From Alphaproteobacteria bacterium (GTDB taxonomy: Bacteria; Pseudomonadota; Alphaproteobacteria; Acetobacterales; Acetobacteraceae), in assembly GCA_026400775.1 (NCBI GenBank), contig JAPLOK010000199.1, forward strand, positions 1-34,609: a DNA stretch of 34,609 nt. The letters run 5' to 3'. Below the pieces are notes generated by a model that saw only the letters and a program-made list of their open reading frames with translations, searched no databases and was not told where the DNA came from. Position 1 is the first letter of the stretch; the number at the start of each line of letters is the position of its first letter. The translations under genes were made by a program, and so were the position numbers. Below are positions 1-7,738 of the stretch, one piece after another.

Positions 1-1161
1 GTCCCAAGGGCCGCGCGATTCGGCCGGCGACTTCACCTCGAACAAATAGCTCGGCTGCACGCGCCGGCCATCGGAGCGGATGCTGCCCTGGCCCATCGCG
101 TCGTCATCGGTGGGCATCGCCTTCATGCGGTTCACCGTCTCGATGCCGCTGGCGCGCGCCGCCGGCACGCCCATCTCGGCCACCGCCTTCAGGTAGTGCA
201 GCACGGTGGAATAGCAGCCGGCCTGCGTCATGCTGGGGCGGAACTGGTTGGGCATGTTGGGCAGCACGCGGCGGGTGAAGGCGCGGGTGCGGTCGTTCAG
301 GTCCCAGTAAAAGGTCTCCGTGCAGACTAGGCCCTGCGCGGTCTCCAGGCCCAGCGCATGCACATCGGGCAGGAACATGAGCAATGCTGCCAGCTTGGTG
401 CCGCGCCGGGTGATGCCGAATTCGGCGGCCTGCTTGATGCAGTTCACCGTGTCGCCGCCGGCATTGGCCAGCCCGATCACCTTGGCCCGGCTGGCCTGCG
501 CCTGAACCAGGAAGGAGCTGAAATCGGTGGTGCCGGGGAAGGGCGTGCGCACGCCTCCCAGCACCCGCCCACCGGCCGCGCGGATGAAGCCCGAGGTGTC
601 ACGCTCCAGCGCATGGCCGAAGGCGTAATCGGCGGTGATGAAGAACCAGGTGTCGCCGCCCGCCTGCACCATCGACCCGCCGGTGGACTTGGCCAGCATG
701 TAGGTGTCGTACACCCAGTGGATGGTGTTCGGGCTGCACGCCGCCCCGGTCAGGTCGGAGGTAGCGGCCGCGGTGTTCAGGTGGATCTTGTTGCGCTCGC
801 GTACGACGGTGTTGACGGCGAGTGCCACGGAACTGGTCGGCAGGTCGGTCACCACGTCCACATTGTCGCGGTCGATCCATTGCCGCGCGAGGGTGGAGCC
901 GACATCGGGCCGGTTCTGGTGGTCACCCACCACCAGCTCCACATTGATGCCGCGCGTGGTCACGCCGCTGTCCTGGATGGCCTGGCGGACGCAGACCACT
1001 GAACCCGGCCCGCCTAGATCACGATACAGGCCGGACTGGTCGCCCAGGATGCCGATGCGCACGGTATTGGCGGCCTGGGCGCGGGCGCGATGGGCGGGCA
1101 GCGCGCCCCAGGCGGTGGCGGTGGCGGCGGCGCCCAGCAGGGCGCGACGGGATGTGCTCAT
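1..1161 (-). CDS. ABC transporter substrate-binding protein, paralogue 1 (3' end outside window)
   Basis: This reads as a periplasmic binding protein of the branched-chain amino acid/amide (Peripla_BP_6, type 1 fold) class. The frame is open from an ATG at 1161 to base 1 (387 codons) without a stop, so about 25 C-terminal residues lie outside the window; this is why the ORF track omits it. The N-terminus has a twin-arginine-like signal (STSRRALLG, then an Ala-rich stretch ending ARAQA). The mature part shares with the next two genes the blocks IRIG, SG.YRDL, DHQNRPDVG, TIHWVYDTYMLAKS and FPGTTDFSSFL. A clear ribosome site (GAGGAGAGG) precedes the ATG. It is the last visible gene of a leftward run headed by livG and livF and lies 60 bases beyond paralogue 2. 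It probably delivers a substrate of the neighbouring heterocycle pathway; the ligand cannot be read from sequence. Confidence 0.9.
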   Translation of the reverse strand, partial: MSTSRRALLGAAATATAWGALPAHRARAQAANTVRIGILGDQSGLYRDLGGPGSVVCVRQAIQDSGVTTRGINVELVVGDHQNRPDVGSTLARQWIDRDNVDVVTDLPTSSVALAVNTVVRERNKIHLNTAAATSDLTGAACSPNTIHWVYDTYMLAKSTGGSMVQAGGDTWFFITADYAFGHALERDTSGFIRAAGGRVLGGVRTPFPGTTDFSSFLVQAQASRAKVIGLANAGGDTVNCIKQAAEFGITRRGTKLAALLMFLPDVHALGLETAQGLVCTETFYWDLNDRTRAFTRRVLPNMPNQFRPSMTQAGCYSTVLHYLKAVAEMGVPAARASGIETVNRMKAMPTDDDAMGQGSIRSDGRRVQPSYLFEVKSPAESRGPWD

Positions 1162-1221
1162 GGTACCTCTCCTCAAGGGCGGGATGCGTGGTCTGTCGCC
1201 GCGCTATCCCGGTTGCGTGGT

Positions 1222-2460
1222 TCAGCGGATCAACGAGCAGCCGCCTTCGGCCAGCGGGCGGAATGCCTCTTCGGCGCTCACGGTCTGCAGCACCTTGTAG
1301 TAGTCGTAGCGACCGCGGGATTCCTGTGGCGTCTTCACCTCGCAGAGATAGGCGGGGTGCATCTTGCGGCCATCGGCGCGGATGGTGCCGGCACCGAAGG
1401 CGTCATCATCGGTGGGCATCGCCTTCATGCGGTCGACCACGGCGCGGCCATTGGCCTTGGCGGCGGCGACGCCGAGATCGGCGCAGGTCTTGAGGTAGTG
1501 CAGCGTCGCCGAATAATCGCCCGCATGGCTCATCGCCACCGGCATATCCGCGCCCGAAAGCCGAAGGATGCGCTCGGACAGGCCGCGCGTGCGCGCATTG
1601 AGGTCCCAGTAAAAGGTGTTGGCGCAGACTAGGCCCTGTGCCGTTAGCAAGCCCAGCGCATGCACATCGGTGATGAACATCAGCAGCGCGGCCACGCGAA
1701 TGCCGCGGCGCGTCAGGCCGAATTCGCCGATCTGCTTGATGCTGTTGATGGTGTCAGCGCCCGCATTGGCCAGCCCGATCACCTGCGGCCGCGCGGCCTG
1801 CGCCTGCAACAGAAAGGAGGAGAAATCGGTGGTGCCGGGGAAGGGGTGTCGCACCCGGCCGATGACGCGGCCGCCCGCGGCTTCCACGAAGCCGGTGGTG
1901 TCGCGGTCCAGCGCATGGCCGAATGCATAGTCGGCCGTCAGGAAGAACCAGTTCTGCCCGCCCGCGCGCACCGTGGCCAGGCCCGCGACCTTGGCGAGCA
2001 TGTAGGTGTCATACACCCAATGGATGGTGTTGGCGTTGCAGGAGCGGCCGGTCAGATCCGAAGTCGCTGTCGAGGTCGGGATGCAGACCTTGTTGCGCTC
2101 GGCAGCCACCTGCGAGACGGCGAGTGCGACCGACGATGCCGCCAAGTTCAGGATCATGTCGACGTTTTCGTTGTCGATCCAGCGCCGCGCGATGGCGACA
2201 CCGGCATCCGGCCGGTTCTGGTGGTCGGCATTGACGAATTCGACATTGAAACCGCGTTGGCCGAATTCCTGGATGGCCAGCCGCGCGGCAGCCAGCGAAT
2301 TCGGCCCGTTCAGGTCACGGAAAGGCCCCGAGAAATCGGTCAGCATGCCGATCTTGATGGTGTTGGCGGCCTGCGCCTTGGCCGAGCGATAGGGCAGGGC
2401 GCCCCAGACGGGGGCGGTGGCGGCGGCGCCGAGAACGGCGCGGCGGGTCGTATCGGTCAT
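1222..2460 (-). CDS. ABC transporter substrate-binding protein, paralogue 2
   Basis: This is a complete 412-residue periplasmic ligand-binding protein of the Peripla_BP_6 / amide-urea-branched-chain amino acid class. The twin-arginine-like signal is TDTTRRAVLGAAA, with a probable cleavage after AKAQA. The body carries the same landmarks as its two neighbours: MLTDFSGPFRDL, DHQNRPDAGVAIARRW, TIHWVYDTYMLAK, TADYAFGHALDRD and FPGTTDFSSFL. Its intact C-terminal third (LHYLKTCADLGVAAAK, then MKAMPTDDDAFG) is the reference that exposes the deletion in paralogue 3. An AGGAGA ribosome site sits about 8 bases before the ATG. Three diverged copies in a row under one LivG/LivF pair suggest related but different ligands, or dosage. 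The ligand is unknown. Confidence 0.93.
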   Translation of the reverse strand: MTDTTRRAVLGAAATAPVWGALPYRSAKAQAANTIKIGMLTDFSGPFRDLNGPNSLAAARLAIQEFGQRGFNVEFVNADHQNRPDAGVAIARRWIDNENVDMILNLAASSVALAVSQVAAERNKVCIPTSTATSDLTGRSCNANTIHWVYDTYMLAKVAGLATVRAGGQNWFFLTADYAFGHALDRDTTGFVEAAGGRVIGRVRHPFPGTTDFSSFLLQAQAARPQVIGLANAGADTINSIKQIGEFGLTRRGIRVAALLMFITDVHALGLLTAQGLVCANTFYWDLNARTRGLSERILRLSGADMPVAMSHAGDYSATLHYLKTCADLGVAAAKANGRAVVDRMKAMPTDDDAFGAGTIRADGRKMHPAYLCEVKTPQESRGRYDYYKVLQTVSAEEAFRPLAEGGCSLIR

Positions 2461-2587
2461 GCTGGGTTTCTCCTGGACGTGAAGGGGCGGGCGATCTGGC
2501 GTCGCCCTGCCCCGGATGGTGAAACATTCGGGTCTAATCGAATCGGTCTGGAACAGATTGATCCGTGAATCAGCCCCGCAAAATCAT

Positions 2588-2622
2588 TACAGCATGAGCC
2601 ATAAACACCGGATCATGCTGTA
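2588..2622. repeat. Inverted repeat TACAGCATGA/TCATGCTGTA
   Basis: Two perfect 10-base arms (2588-2597 and 2613-2622) are separated by 15 bases. The minus-strand arm and the bases after it (TACAGCATGATCCG) closely resemble a second copy (TAGAGCGTGATCCG) that overlaps the stop codon of the broken gene at 2666-2679. There is no U-run, so a classical intrinsic terminator is unlikely. It may be an operator, an RNA-stabilising hairpin or a member of a dispersed alphaproteobacterial intergenic hairpin family. Confidence 0.55.
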
Positions 2623-2634
2623 GTCACTATGCGA

Positions 2635-2653
2635 GGTGTACACCGCTTCGGTG
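2635..2653. repeat. Palindrome GGTGTACACC overlapping hairpin CACCG-ctt-CGGTG
   Basis: A perfect 10-base palindrome (2635-2644) shares its right half with a short stem (CACCG at 2641-2645, CGGTG at 2649-2653). The two structures are mutually exclusive if folded as RNA. They lie directly downstream of the stop codon of the broken third binding-protein gene on the minus strand. The role is unknown. Confidence 0.45.
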
Positions 2654-2676
2654 ATTCCACCTTCGCGGATCACGCT

Positions 2677-3887
2677 CTAGCGCACCAGCGCGCAATTCCC
2701 CGCGGCCATCGGGCGAAATGCCTCTTCGGCCGGCGTGGTTTGCAGGAGCTGGTAGAAGTCCCAGGCGCCGCGCGATTCCTGCGGCGTCTTGACCTGGAAC
2801 AGATAGGCCGGGTGCAGCTTGCGGCCATCGGGGCGAATGGTGCCGGCGCCAAACGCGTCGTCATCCGTGGGCATCGCCTTCATGCGCGCGATGGTGGCGG
2901 CACCATCGGCCTTGGCGGCGGCGTGGTCGCGGAATAGCAGCCTGCATGGCCCATGGAAGGCCGATTGCCGCCCGGCGTGCCATTGGCGACGATGCGGCCC
3001 GAGACGGCGCGGGTGCGGTCGTTCAGGTCCCAGTAGAAGGTTTCGGTCAGCACCGAGCCGCCGGCCGTCTGCAGCCCGAGGCTGTTCACGTCATTGACGA
3101 AGACCAGCAGGCCGGCCACGCGCTGGCCGCGGCGCATCAGGCCGAATTCGCCCGCCTGCTTGATGGCGTTGATGGCGTCCACGCCGGCATTCGCAATGCC
3201 CACCACCTGCGCGCGGCTCGCCTGCGCCTGGAGCAGGAAGGAGGAGTAGTCCGTGGTGCCCGGGAAGGGGTGCCGCACGCTGCCCACGACGCGCCCGCCG
3301 GCCTGGCGGACGAAATCCATCGTCTGGCCTTCCAGGCTGTGACCGAAGGCGTAGTCGGCGGTAATGAAGTACCAGCTCTGCCCGCCGGCGCGCACCAGCG
3401 CGGCGCCCGTACTGCGCGCCAGCATCCAGGTGTCATAGGTCCAGTGGATGGTGTTGGGGCTGCACTGCCCGCCGGTCAGTTCGACGGTGGCGGCCGTGCT
3501 GTTGAGGTAGACCTTGTTGCGCTCGCGCACGACGGTGTTCACGGCCAGCGCCACGCCCGAGGAGGGGACGTCCATGATGACATCCACGCCGTCGCGGTCG
3601 ATCCACTGGCGCACCAGGTTCACGCCGACATCGGGGCGGTTCTGGTGGTCGGCCACCAGCACTTCCACGTTGAAGCCGCGATTGCCGAAATCCTGCACAG
3701 CGGTGCGGGTGGAGACCACACTGGTGGGGCCGGAAATGTCGCGGAAGGGCCCGGACATATCGGTCAGCACGCCGATGCGGATGGTGTTGGCCGCACCCTG
3801 CGCGCGGGCATGGGTGATGGGGCTTGCGGCACCCAGCGCGATCGCGCCCGTGCCAGAGAGGAAGTTGCGGCGACCTGTGTCGATCAT
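2677..3887 (-). pseudogene. ABC transporter substrate-binding protein, paralogue 3, disrupted by a 34-base deletion
   Basis: Two ORFs in different frames (from about 3887 down to 2880, and 2883 down to 2677) together make a third full-length relative of the two binding proteins to the left. Translation follows the family to GHAGCYSAT and then enters a nonsense proline-rich tail. The correct frame resumes with AAAKADGAATIARMKAMPTDDDAFG. Aligned with paralogue 2, 37 bases between the two matching blocks are replaced by 3, a net loss of 34 bases near 2923-2926. This removes the LHYLK helix region and shifts the frame. The start is taken as ATG 3887, giving a twin-arginine-like signal (DTGRRNFLSG). 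The ORF-track start is a TTG at 3920 that overlaps livF. A 34-base loss is not a typical base-call error, so this is probably a true pseudogene. Confidence 0.87.
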
Positions 3888-3916
3888 CTCTATGTATCCC
3901 GGTCTTTGGTTGAGGT

Positions 3917-4621
3917 TCAAACGCCCAGATACTGGTGCAGGCGGTCCATGGCACCGGCGAGTTCAGCATTGGTTACGCTGTCCACCACCACGCCATGATC
4001 CATCACATAATGCCTGTCAGCGACGGTCTGTGCGAAGCGAAAATTCTGTTCCACCAGCAGAACGGTGAGGCCGCGTTGCTTGAGCTCGCGCACCGTCCGG
4101 CCGATCTGCTGCACGATGACGGGTGCGAGACCCTCGGAAGGTTCATCGAGCAGCAGCAGTTTCGCACCGGTTCGCAGGATGCGCCCGATCGCCAGCATCT
4201 GCTGTTCGCCGCCCGAGAGCTTGGTGCCCGGGCTGCGCGCGCGTTCCTTCAGGTTCGGGAAGAGCGTGTAGATTTCGTCCACCGTCATGCCGCCCTGCGC
4301 TATCTGCGGCGGCAGCATCAGGTTTTCGGTCACATCCAGGCTGGCGAAGATGCCGCGCTCCTCGGGACAATAGGCAATCCCCTTGCGCGCGATGATGTCC
4401 GACCGCGCCGAGACCAGTTCCTGCCCCTGGAATTTCACACTGCCCGACCGCCTGCCGGTCAAGCCCATGATGGCTCGCAAGGTGCTGGTCTTGCCCGCGC
4501 CGTTGCGGCCGAGCAGCGTGACCACCTCGCCTTGCTGGATGTGGATGTCCACGCCGTGCAGCACATGCGATTCGCCGTACCAGGCCTCCAGGCCTTTCAC
4601 CTCGAGCATCATCTCAGCCAT
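3917..4621 (-). CDS. livF: Branched-chain-type ABC transporter ATP-binding protein LivF
   Basis: This is the cytoplasmic ATPase of a LivFGHMJ-type importer, about 234 residues. It has Walker A GRNGAGKTS, the ABC signature LSGGEQQM and Walker B LLLLDEPSEGLAP, plus the LivF-style start LEVKGLEAWYGESHVLHGV. I place the start at ATG 4621 (MAEMMLEVKG) rather than the ORF-track start at 4648, because the extra residues are not family-like and lie inside livG. This start overlaps the livG stop by 8 bases, so the two are translationally coupled. The permease genes livH and livM, needed for a working importer, are not in the window. They may lie to the left of base 1, beyond the binding proteins. Confidence 0.95.
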   Translation of the reverse strand: MAEMMLEVKGLEAWYGESHVLHGVDIHIQQGEVVTLLGRNGAGKTSTLRAIMGLTGRRSGSVKFQGQELVSARSDIIARKGIAYCPEERGIFASLDVTENLMLPPQIAQGGMTVDEIYTLFPNLKERARSPGTKLSGGEQQMLAIGRILRTGAKLLLLDEPSEGLAPVIVQQIGRTVRELKQRGLTVLLVEQNFRFAQTVADRHYVMDHGVVVDSVTNAELAGAMDRLHQYLGV

Positions 4622-5399
4622 GGGCCGCGCCCTCCGGCACGCCGACACTGGCGGGGTCGGTGCCCAGATAGGCCGCGATCACCTCAGGATTGGCGGAGAC
4701 GGCGGCGTAATCGCCCTCCGCCAGGACCTGGCCGCGGGTCAGCACGGTGATGGTGTCGCACAGGCCTTCGACCACGCGCAGATTATGCTCGACCAGCAGC
4801 ACAGTGCGGCCGGCCGAGACGCGCTTCACCAGTGTCACGATGCGGTCCACATCCTCGGCCGTCATGCCGGCGGTGGGTTCGTCCAGCAGCATCATTTTGG
4901 GGTCCATCGCGAGCGTGGTCGCGATCTCCAGCGCGCGCTTGCGGCCATAGGGAAGCTGGCCGGCCGCCAGTTCGGCATGTTCGGTCAGACCGACATCGGC
5001 CAGCAATTCCACCGCGCGCTCGTCATATTGCTTCAGCACGCTGTCGGCGCGCCAGAAATCGAAGCTGTTGCCGCGTTGGCGCTGCAAGGCCACACGCACA
5101 TTCTCCAGTACGGTCAGATGCGGGAACACCGCCGAAATCTGGAACGACCGCACCAGCCCCAGCCGCGCCACTTCGGCGGGCTTCATCGCGGTAATGTCGC
5201 GCCCGTCATAGGTGATGGAACCGCGCGTCACCGGCAGGAACTTGGTCAGCAGGTTAAAGCAGGTGGTCTTGCCCGCGCCATTCGGCCCGATTAGCCCATG
5301 GATGGTGCCTCGGCGCACCTGGAGGTTGACGTCGGACACCGCGGCAAAGCCACGGAATTCCTTGGTCAGAGCCTTTGTCTCGAGGATGAAGTCACTCAC
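4614..5399 (-). CDS. livG: Branched-chain-type ABC transporter ATP-binding protein LivG
   Basis: This is the second ATPase of the importer, 261 residues. It has Walker A GPNGAGKTT, a LivG-type signature region (PYGRKRALEIATTLAMDP), Walker B MMLLDEPTAGM and the switch histidine in LLVEHNLRVV. The longer insert between Walker A and the signature (VRVALQRQRGNSFDFW) is typical of LivG rather than LivF. The start is a GTG at 5399 preceded by GGAGAG about 8 bases away; no better ATG is in frame. It lies 71 bases downstream of the molybdenum hydroxylase large subunit on the same strand, so transport and catabolic genes may form one transcript. Confidence 0.95.
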   Translation of the reverse strand: MSDFILETKALTKEFRGFAAVSDVNLQVRRGTIHGLIGPNGAGKTTCFNLLTKFLPVTRGSITYDGRDITAMKPAEVARLGLVRSFQISAVFPHLTVLENVRVALQRQRGNSFDFWRADSVLKQYDERAVELLADVGLTEHAELAAGQLPYGRKRALEIATTLAMDPKMMLLDEPTAGMTAEDVDRIVTLVKRVSAGRTVLLVEHNLRVVEGLCDTITVLTRGQVLAEGDYAAVSANPEVIAAYLGTDPASVGVPEGAAHG

Positions 5400-5428
5400 C
5401 CGAACGCCTCTCCTGCCATACCTTGCAC

Positions 5429-5445
5429 GCGGGGTTGTTCCCCGC
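5429..5445. repeat. Hairpin GCGGGG-ttgtt-CCCCGC between hydroxylase and livG
   Basis: A perfect 6-base-pair GC stem with a 5-base loop lies in the 71-base gap between the hydroxylase stop (5471) and the livG GTG (5399). No U-run follows on either strand. It could partially terminate or stabilise the leftward transcript between catabolic and transport genes. Confidence 0.45.
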
Positions 5446-5470
5446 TGACATCATGGCTGTATGAACGGGC

Positions 5471-7738
5471 CTAGGCCCGCTGTCCAGCACGCAAAAGCCG
5501 CTCGGGGGAGACGGGCGCGTCCAGATGCGCAACGCCCGCCGCATCCTTCAGCGCGTTCCACACCGCACCCGCCAGAAGCAGCGGCGGCTCGCCCACCGCC
5601 TTGCTGCGGAAGATGGTGTTCACCCGCGCCGGCCCGGCTTCAAGGATACGCGCCTGAAACACTGGCGGCACATCGCGCGAGCCTGGAATCTTGTAGGTCG
5701 AAGGCCCGACAGTGCGCAGACGGCCCACCGGGTCCCACCACAATTCCTCGCTCGTCAGCCAGCCCATGCCTTGCACGAAAGCGCCCTCGATCTGGCCACG
5801 ATCGATCGCCGGGTTCAGCGATTTGCCGCAATCCTGCACCAGATGCGCCGACAGCACGCGGTGTTCGCCGGTGAGCGTGTCGATCACCACCTCCGAGACC
5901 GCCGCGCCATAGGAGAAATAGAAGAACGGCTTGCCGCGCACCGCCTGCATGTCCCATTCCAGATCGGGCGTGGCGTAGTAGCCGGTGGCGGAGAGCGAGA
6001 CGCGCGCCAGCCAGCATTTTTTCGCAAGCTCGCCGAAGGTCAGGCGCTGGTTGTCGGTCGCACCCAGCACCTGGCCATCCTGGAAGCGCACGGCGTCCTC
6101 GGCGCAGCCGAAATGCTTCGCGGCGATAGCGGCCATGCGTGCGCGAATCGCATCCGCCGCGTTGAAGGCGGCCCAGCCGTTCAGGTCGCTGCCGGTGCTG
6201 GCCGCGGTCGGGCTGGTGTTGGGCACTTCGGCGGTGTGGGTGGCGGCCAGGCCCACGGTTTCGATGGGCACGGAAAACACCTCAGCGACCACTTGCGCCA
6301 CCTTGATGAACAGGCCCTGGCCCATCTCGGTGCCGCCATGGGCAAGGCGCACGGAGCCATCGGTATAGACATGCACCAGCGCGCCGGCCTGGTTCAAATG
6401 CGGAATGCCGAAGCTGATCCCAAAGGCGCTGACGAAACAGCCCAGGCCCCGGCGCAATGTGGGGTGGGTGGCATTGAAGGTGGTGATCTCCGCGCGACGG
6501 CTTTCCCAGCCGGAATCGGCCATGGCTTCAGCATGCACGCGGCGGATCAGATCGCCTTCCAGCGCCTGGCCGTATGGGGTGCAAGAGGGGTTCGGCCCGC
6601 CTGCGAAGTTGCGCGCGCGCACCGCTTCGATGTCGTGCCCGGTGGCGCGCGCGACATGGGCGAGCACATCATCCATCAGCATCGCACCCTGCGGCCCACC
6701 GAAGCCACGGAAGGCGGTATTGCTGACGTGGTTGGTCTTGATGGCGCCGCAGGTGATGCGCAGATCGGCGACGCTGTAGGCGTTGATCGCGTGGGTCAGC
6801 GCCCGCATCACCACGCCGCCGGACATATCCACGGAATGGCCGCCATCGGCGGTCATGTCGGCCACCAAAGCAGTGATGCGGCCCTGCGCATCGAAGCCCG
6901 CGCGCCAGCGATAGAGGAAGGGGTGGCGCTTGCCGGTCGCGGCCATGTCCGCCTTGCGCGGCAGGCGCAGCTTGACGGCGCGGCCCGTGTGGCGCGCGGC
7001 CAGCGCGGCGGCGGCCGCGACCCAACTGGCGTTGCTCTCCTTGCCGCCAAAGGCGCCGCCCATGCGGCGGCACTGCACCTGAACGGCGCCATAGGGGACG
7101 CCCAGCACGCGGGCCACGATATGCTGGCCTTCGCTCGGGTGCTGGGTGGAGGAATGCACCAGCATCTCAGCACCCTCGCCGGGGATGGCGAGTGCGACCT
7201 GGCCTTCGAGATAAAAGTGCTCCTGCCCGCCGATTTCGAATTCGCCCTGCGCGGTGAAGGGAGCGGCGGCCAGCGCCGCATCGGCATCGCCATTCTTCAT
7301 CGTGAAGGGGCCGACCAGCCAGTCGCGCCCATCCTGGATGCGCAGGATGGGCGGCAGGGTTTCGATGTCGGGGCGCAGGGCGGCTGCGGCGCGGAGCGCT
7401 TCGTCGCGCGTGCGCGCCACCACCAGCGCCAGGGCCTGGCCGTGATGTTCGATGGTGTCCTCGACGAACAGGACTTCGTTGCGCGCAATGGGTGCGATAT
7501 CGTTCTCGCCGGGGATGTCGGCCGGGCCAAGAACCGCGACCACGCCGGGCATGGCGCGTGCGGGCGCCAGGTCCAGTGCGCGCAGCCGGCCATGCGCCAC
7601 CGGCGATGTAACCAGTGCCGCGTGCAGCGTGCCCGCGGGTTCGGGCATGTCGTCGATGAAGCGCGCCTCGCCGGTGGCGTGCTTCACGGCGCTGTCATGG
7701 CGCAGCGCCGCACCGGCGATCTTCGTCACGGCGTTCAT
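5471..7738 (-). CDS. Molybdenum hydroxylase large subunit (xanthine dehydrogenase family, molybdopterin-binding)
   Basis: This is a catalytic subunit of a xanthine dehydrogenase/aldehyde oxidase family enzyme, about 755 residues. These enzymes hydroxylate N-heterocycles or aldehydes with water-derived oxygen at a Mo-pyranopterin centre. The order is normal: an a/b hammerhead domain (HATGEARFIDDMPEP), the cofactor loop GGAFGGKESN, the arginine block FRGFGGPQGA, GGTEMGQGLFIK, and the catalytic glutamate in SKAVGEPPLLLAG near the C-terminus. The start is ATG 7738 (MNAVTKIAG); the 37 extra residues in the ORF track run into the small subunit. The ATG overlaps the small-subunit stop as ATGA, so the two are coupled. 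Sequence alone cannot tell xanthine from other heterocycles. The neighbouring reductase and enamidase genes favour a pyridine-type substrate or a related ring. Confidence 0.93.
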   Translation of the reverse strand: MNAVTKIAGAALRHDSAVKHATGEARFIDDMPEPAGTLHAALVTSPVAHGRLRALDLAPARAMPGVVAVLGPADIPGENDIAPIARNEVLFVEDTIEHHGQALALVVARTRDEALRAAAALRPDIETLPPILRIQDGRDWLVGPFTMKNGDADAALAAAPFTAQGEFEIGGQEHFYLEGQVALAIPGEGAEMLVHSSTQHPSEGQHIVARVLGVPYGAVQVQCRRMGGAFGGKESNASWVAAAAALAARHTGRAVKLRLPRKADMAATGKRHPFLYRWRAGFDAQGRITALVADMTADGGHSVDMSGGVVMRALTHAINAYSVADLRITCGAIKTNHVSNTAFRGFGGPQGAMLMDDVLAHVARATGHDIEAVRARNFAGGPNPSCTPYGQALEGDLIRRVHAEAMADSGWESRRAEITTFNATHPTLRRGLGCFVSAFGISFGIPHLNQAGALVHVYTDGSVRLAHGGTEMGQGLFIKVAQVVAEVFSVPIETVGLAATHTAEVPNTSPTAASTGSDLNGWAAFNAADAIRARMAAIAAKHFGCAEDAVRFQDGQVLGATDNQRLTFGELAKKCWLARVSLSATGYYATPDLEWDMQAVRGKPFFYFSYGAAVSEVVIDTLTGEHRVLSAHLVQDCGKSLNPAIDRGQIEGAFVQGMGWLTSEELWWDPVGRLRTVGPSTYKIPGSRDVPPVFQARILEAGPARVNTIFRSKAVGEPPLLLAGAVWNALKDAAGVAHLDAPVSPERLLRAGQRA

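Larger units (their letters stand above)
2461..2676. other. 216-base intergenic spacer with several inverted repeats
   Basis: This is the longest gene-free stretch in the window, between the broken third binding-protein gene and the start of the second. It contains the ribosome site of paralogue 2 near its left end, and a cluster of short inverted repeats (described separately) towards its right end. I see no convincing ORF. The base composition is noticeably more AT-rich around 2525-2625 than in the flanking genes. Confidence 0.6.

Noticed and set aside
5429-5445. Intrinsic terminator between hydroxylase and livG
   Set aside because: The stem is good but there is no U-tract on either strand; reported only as a hairpin.
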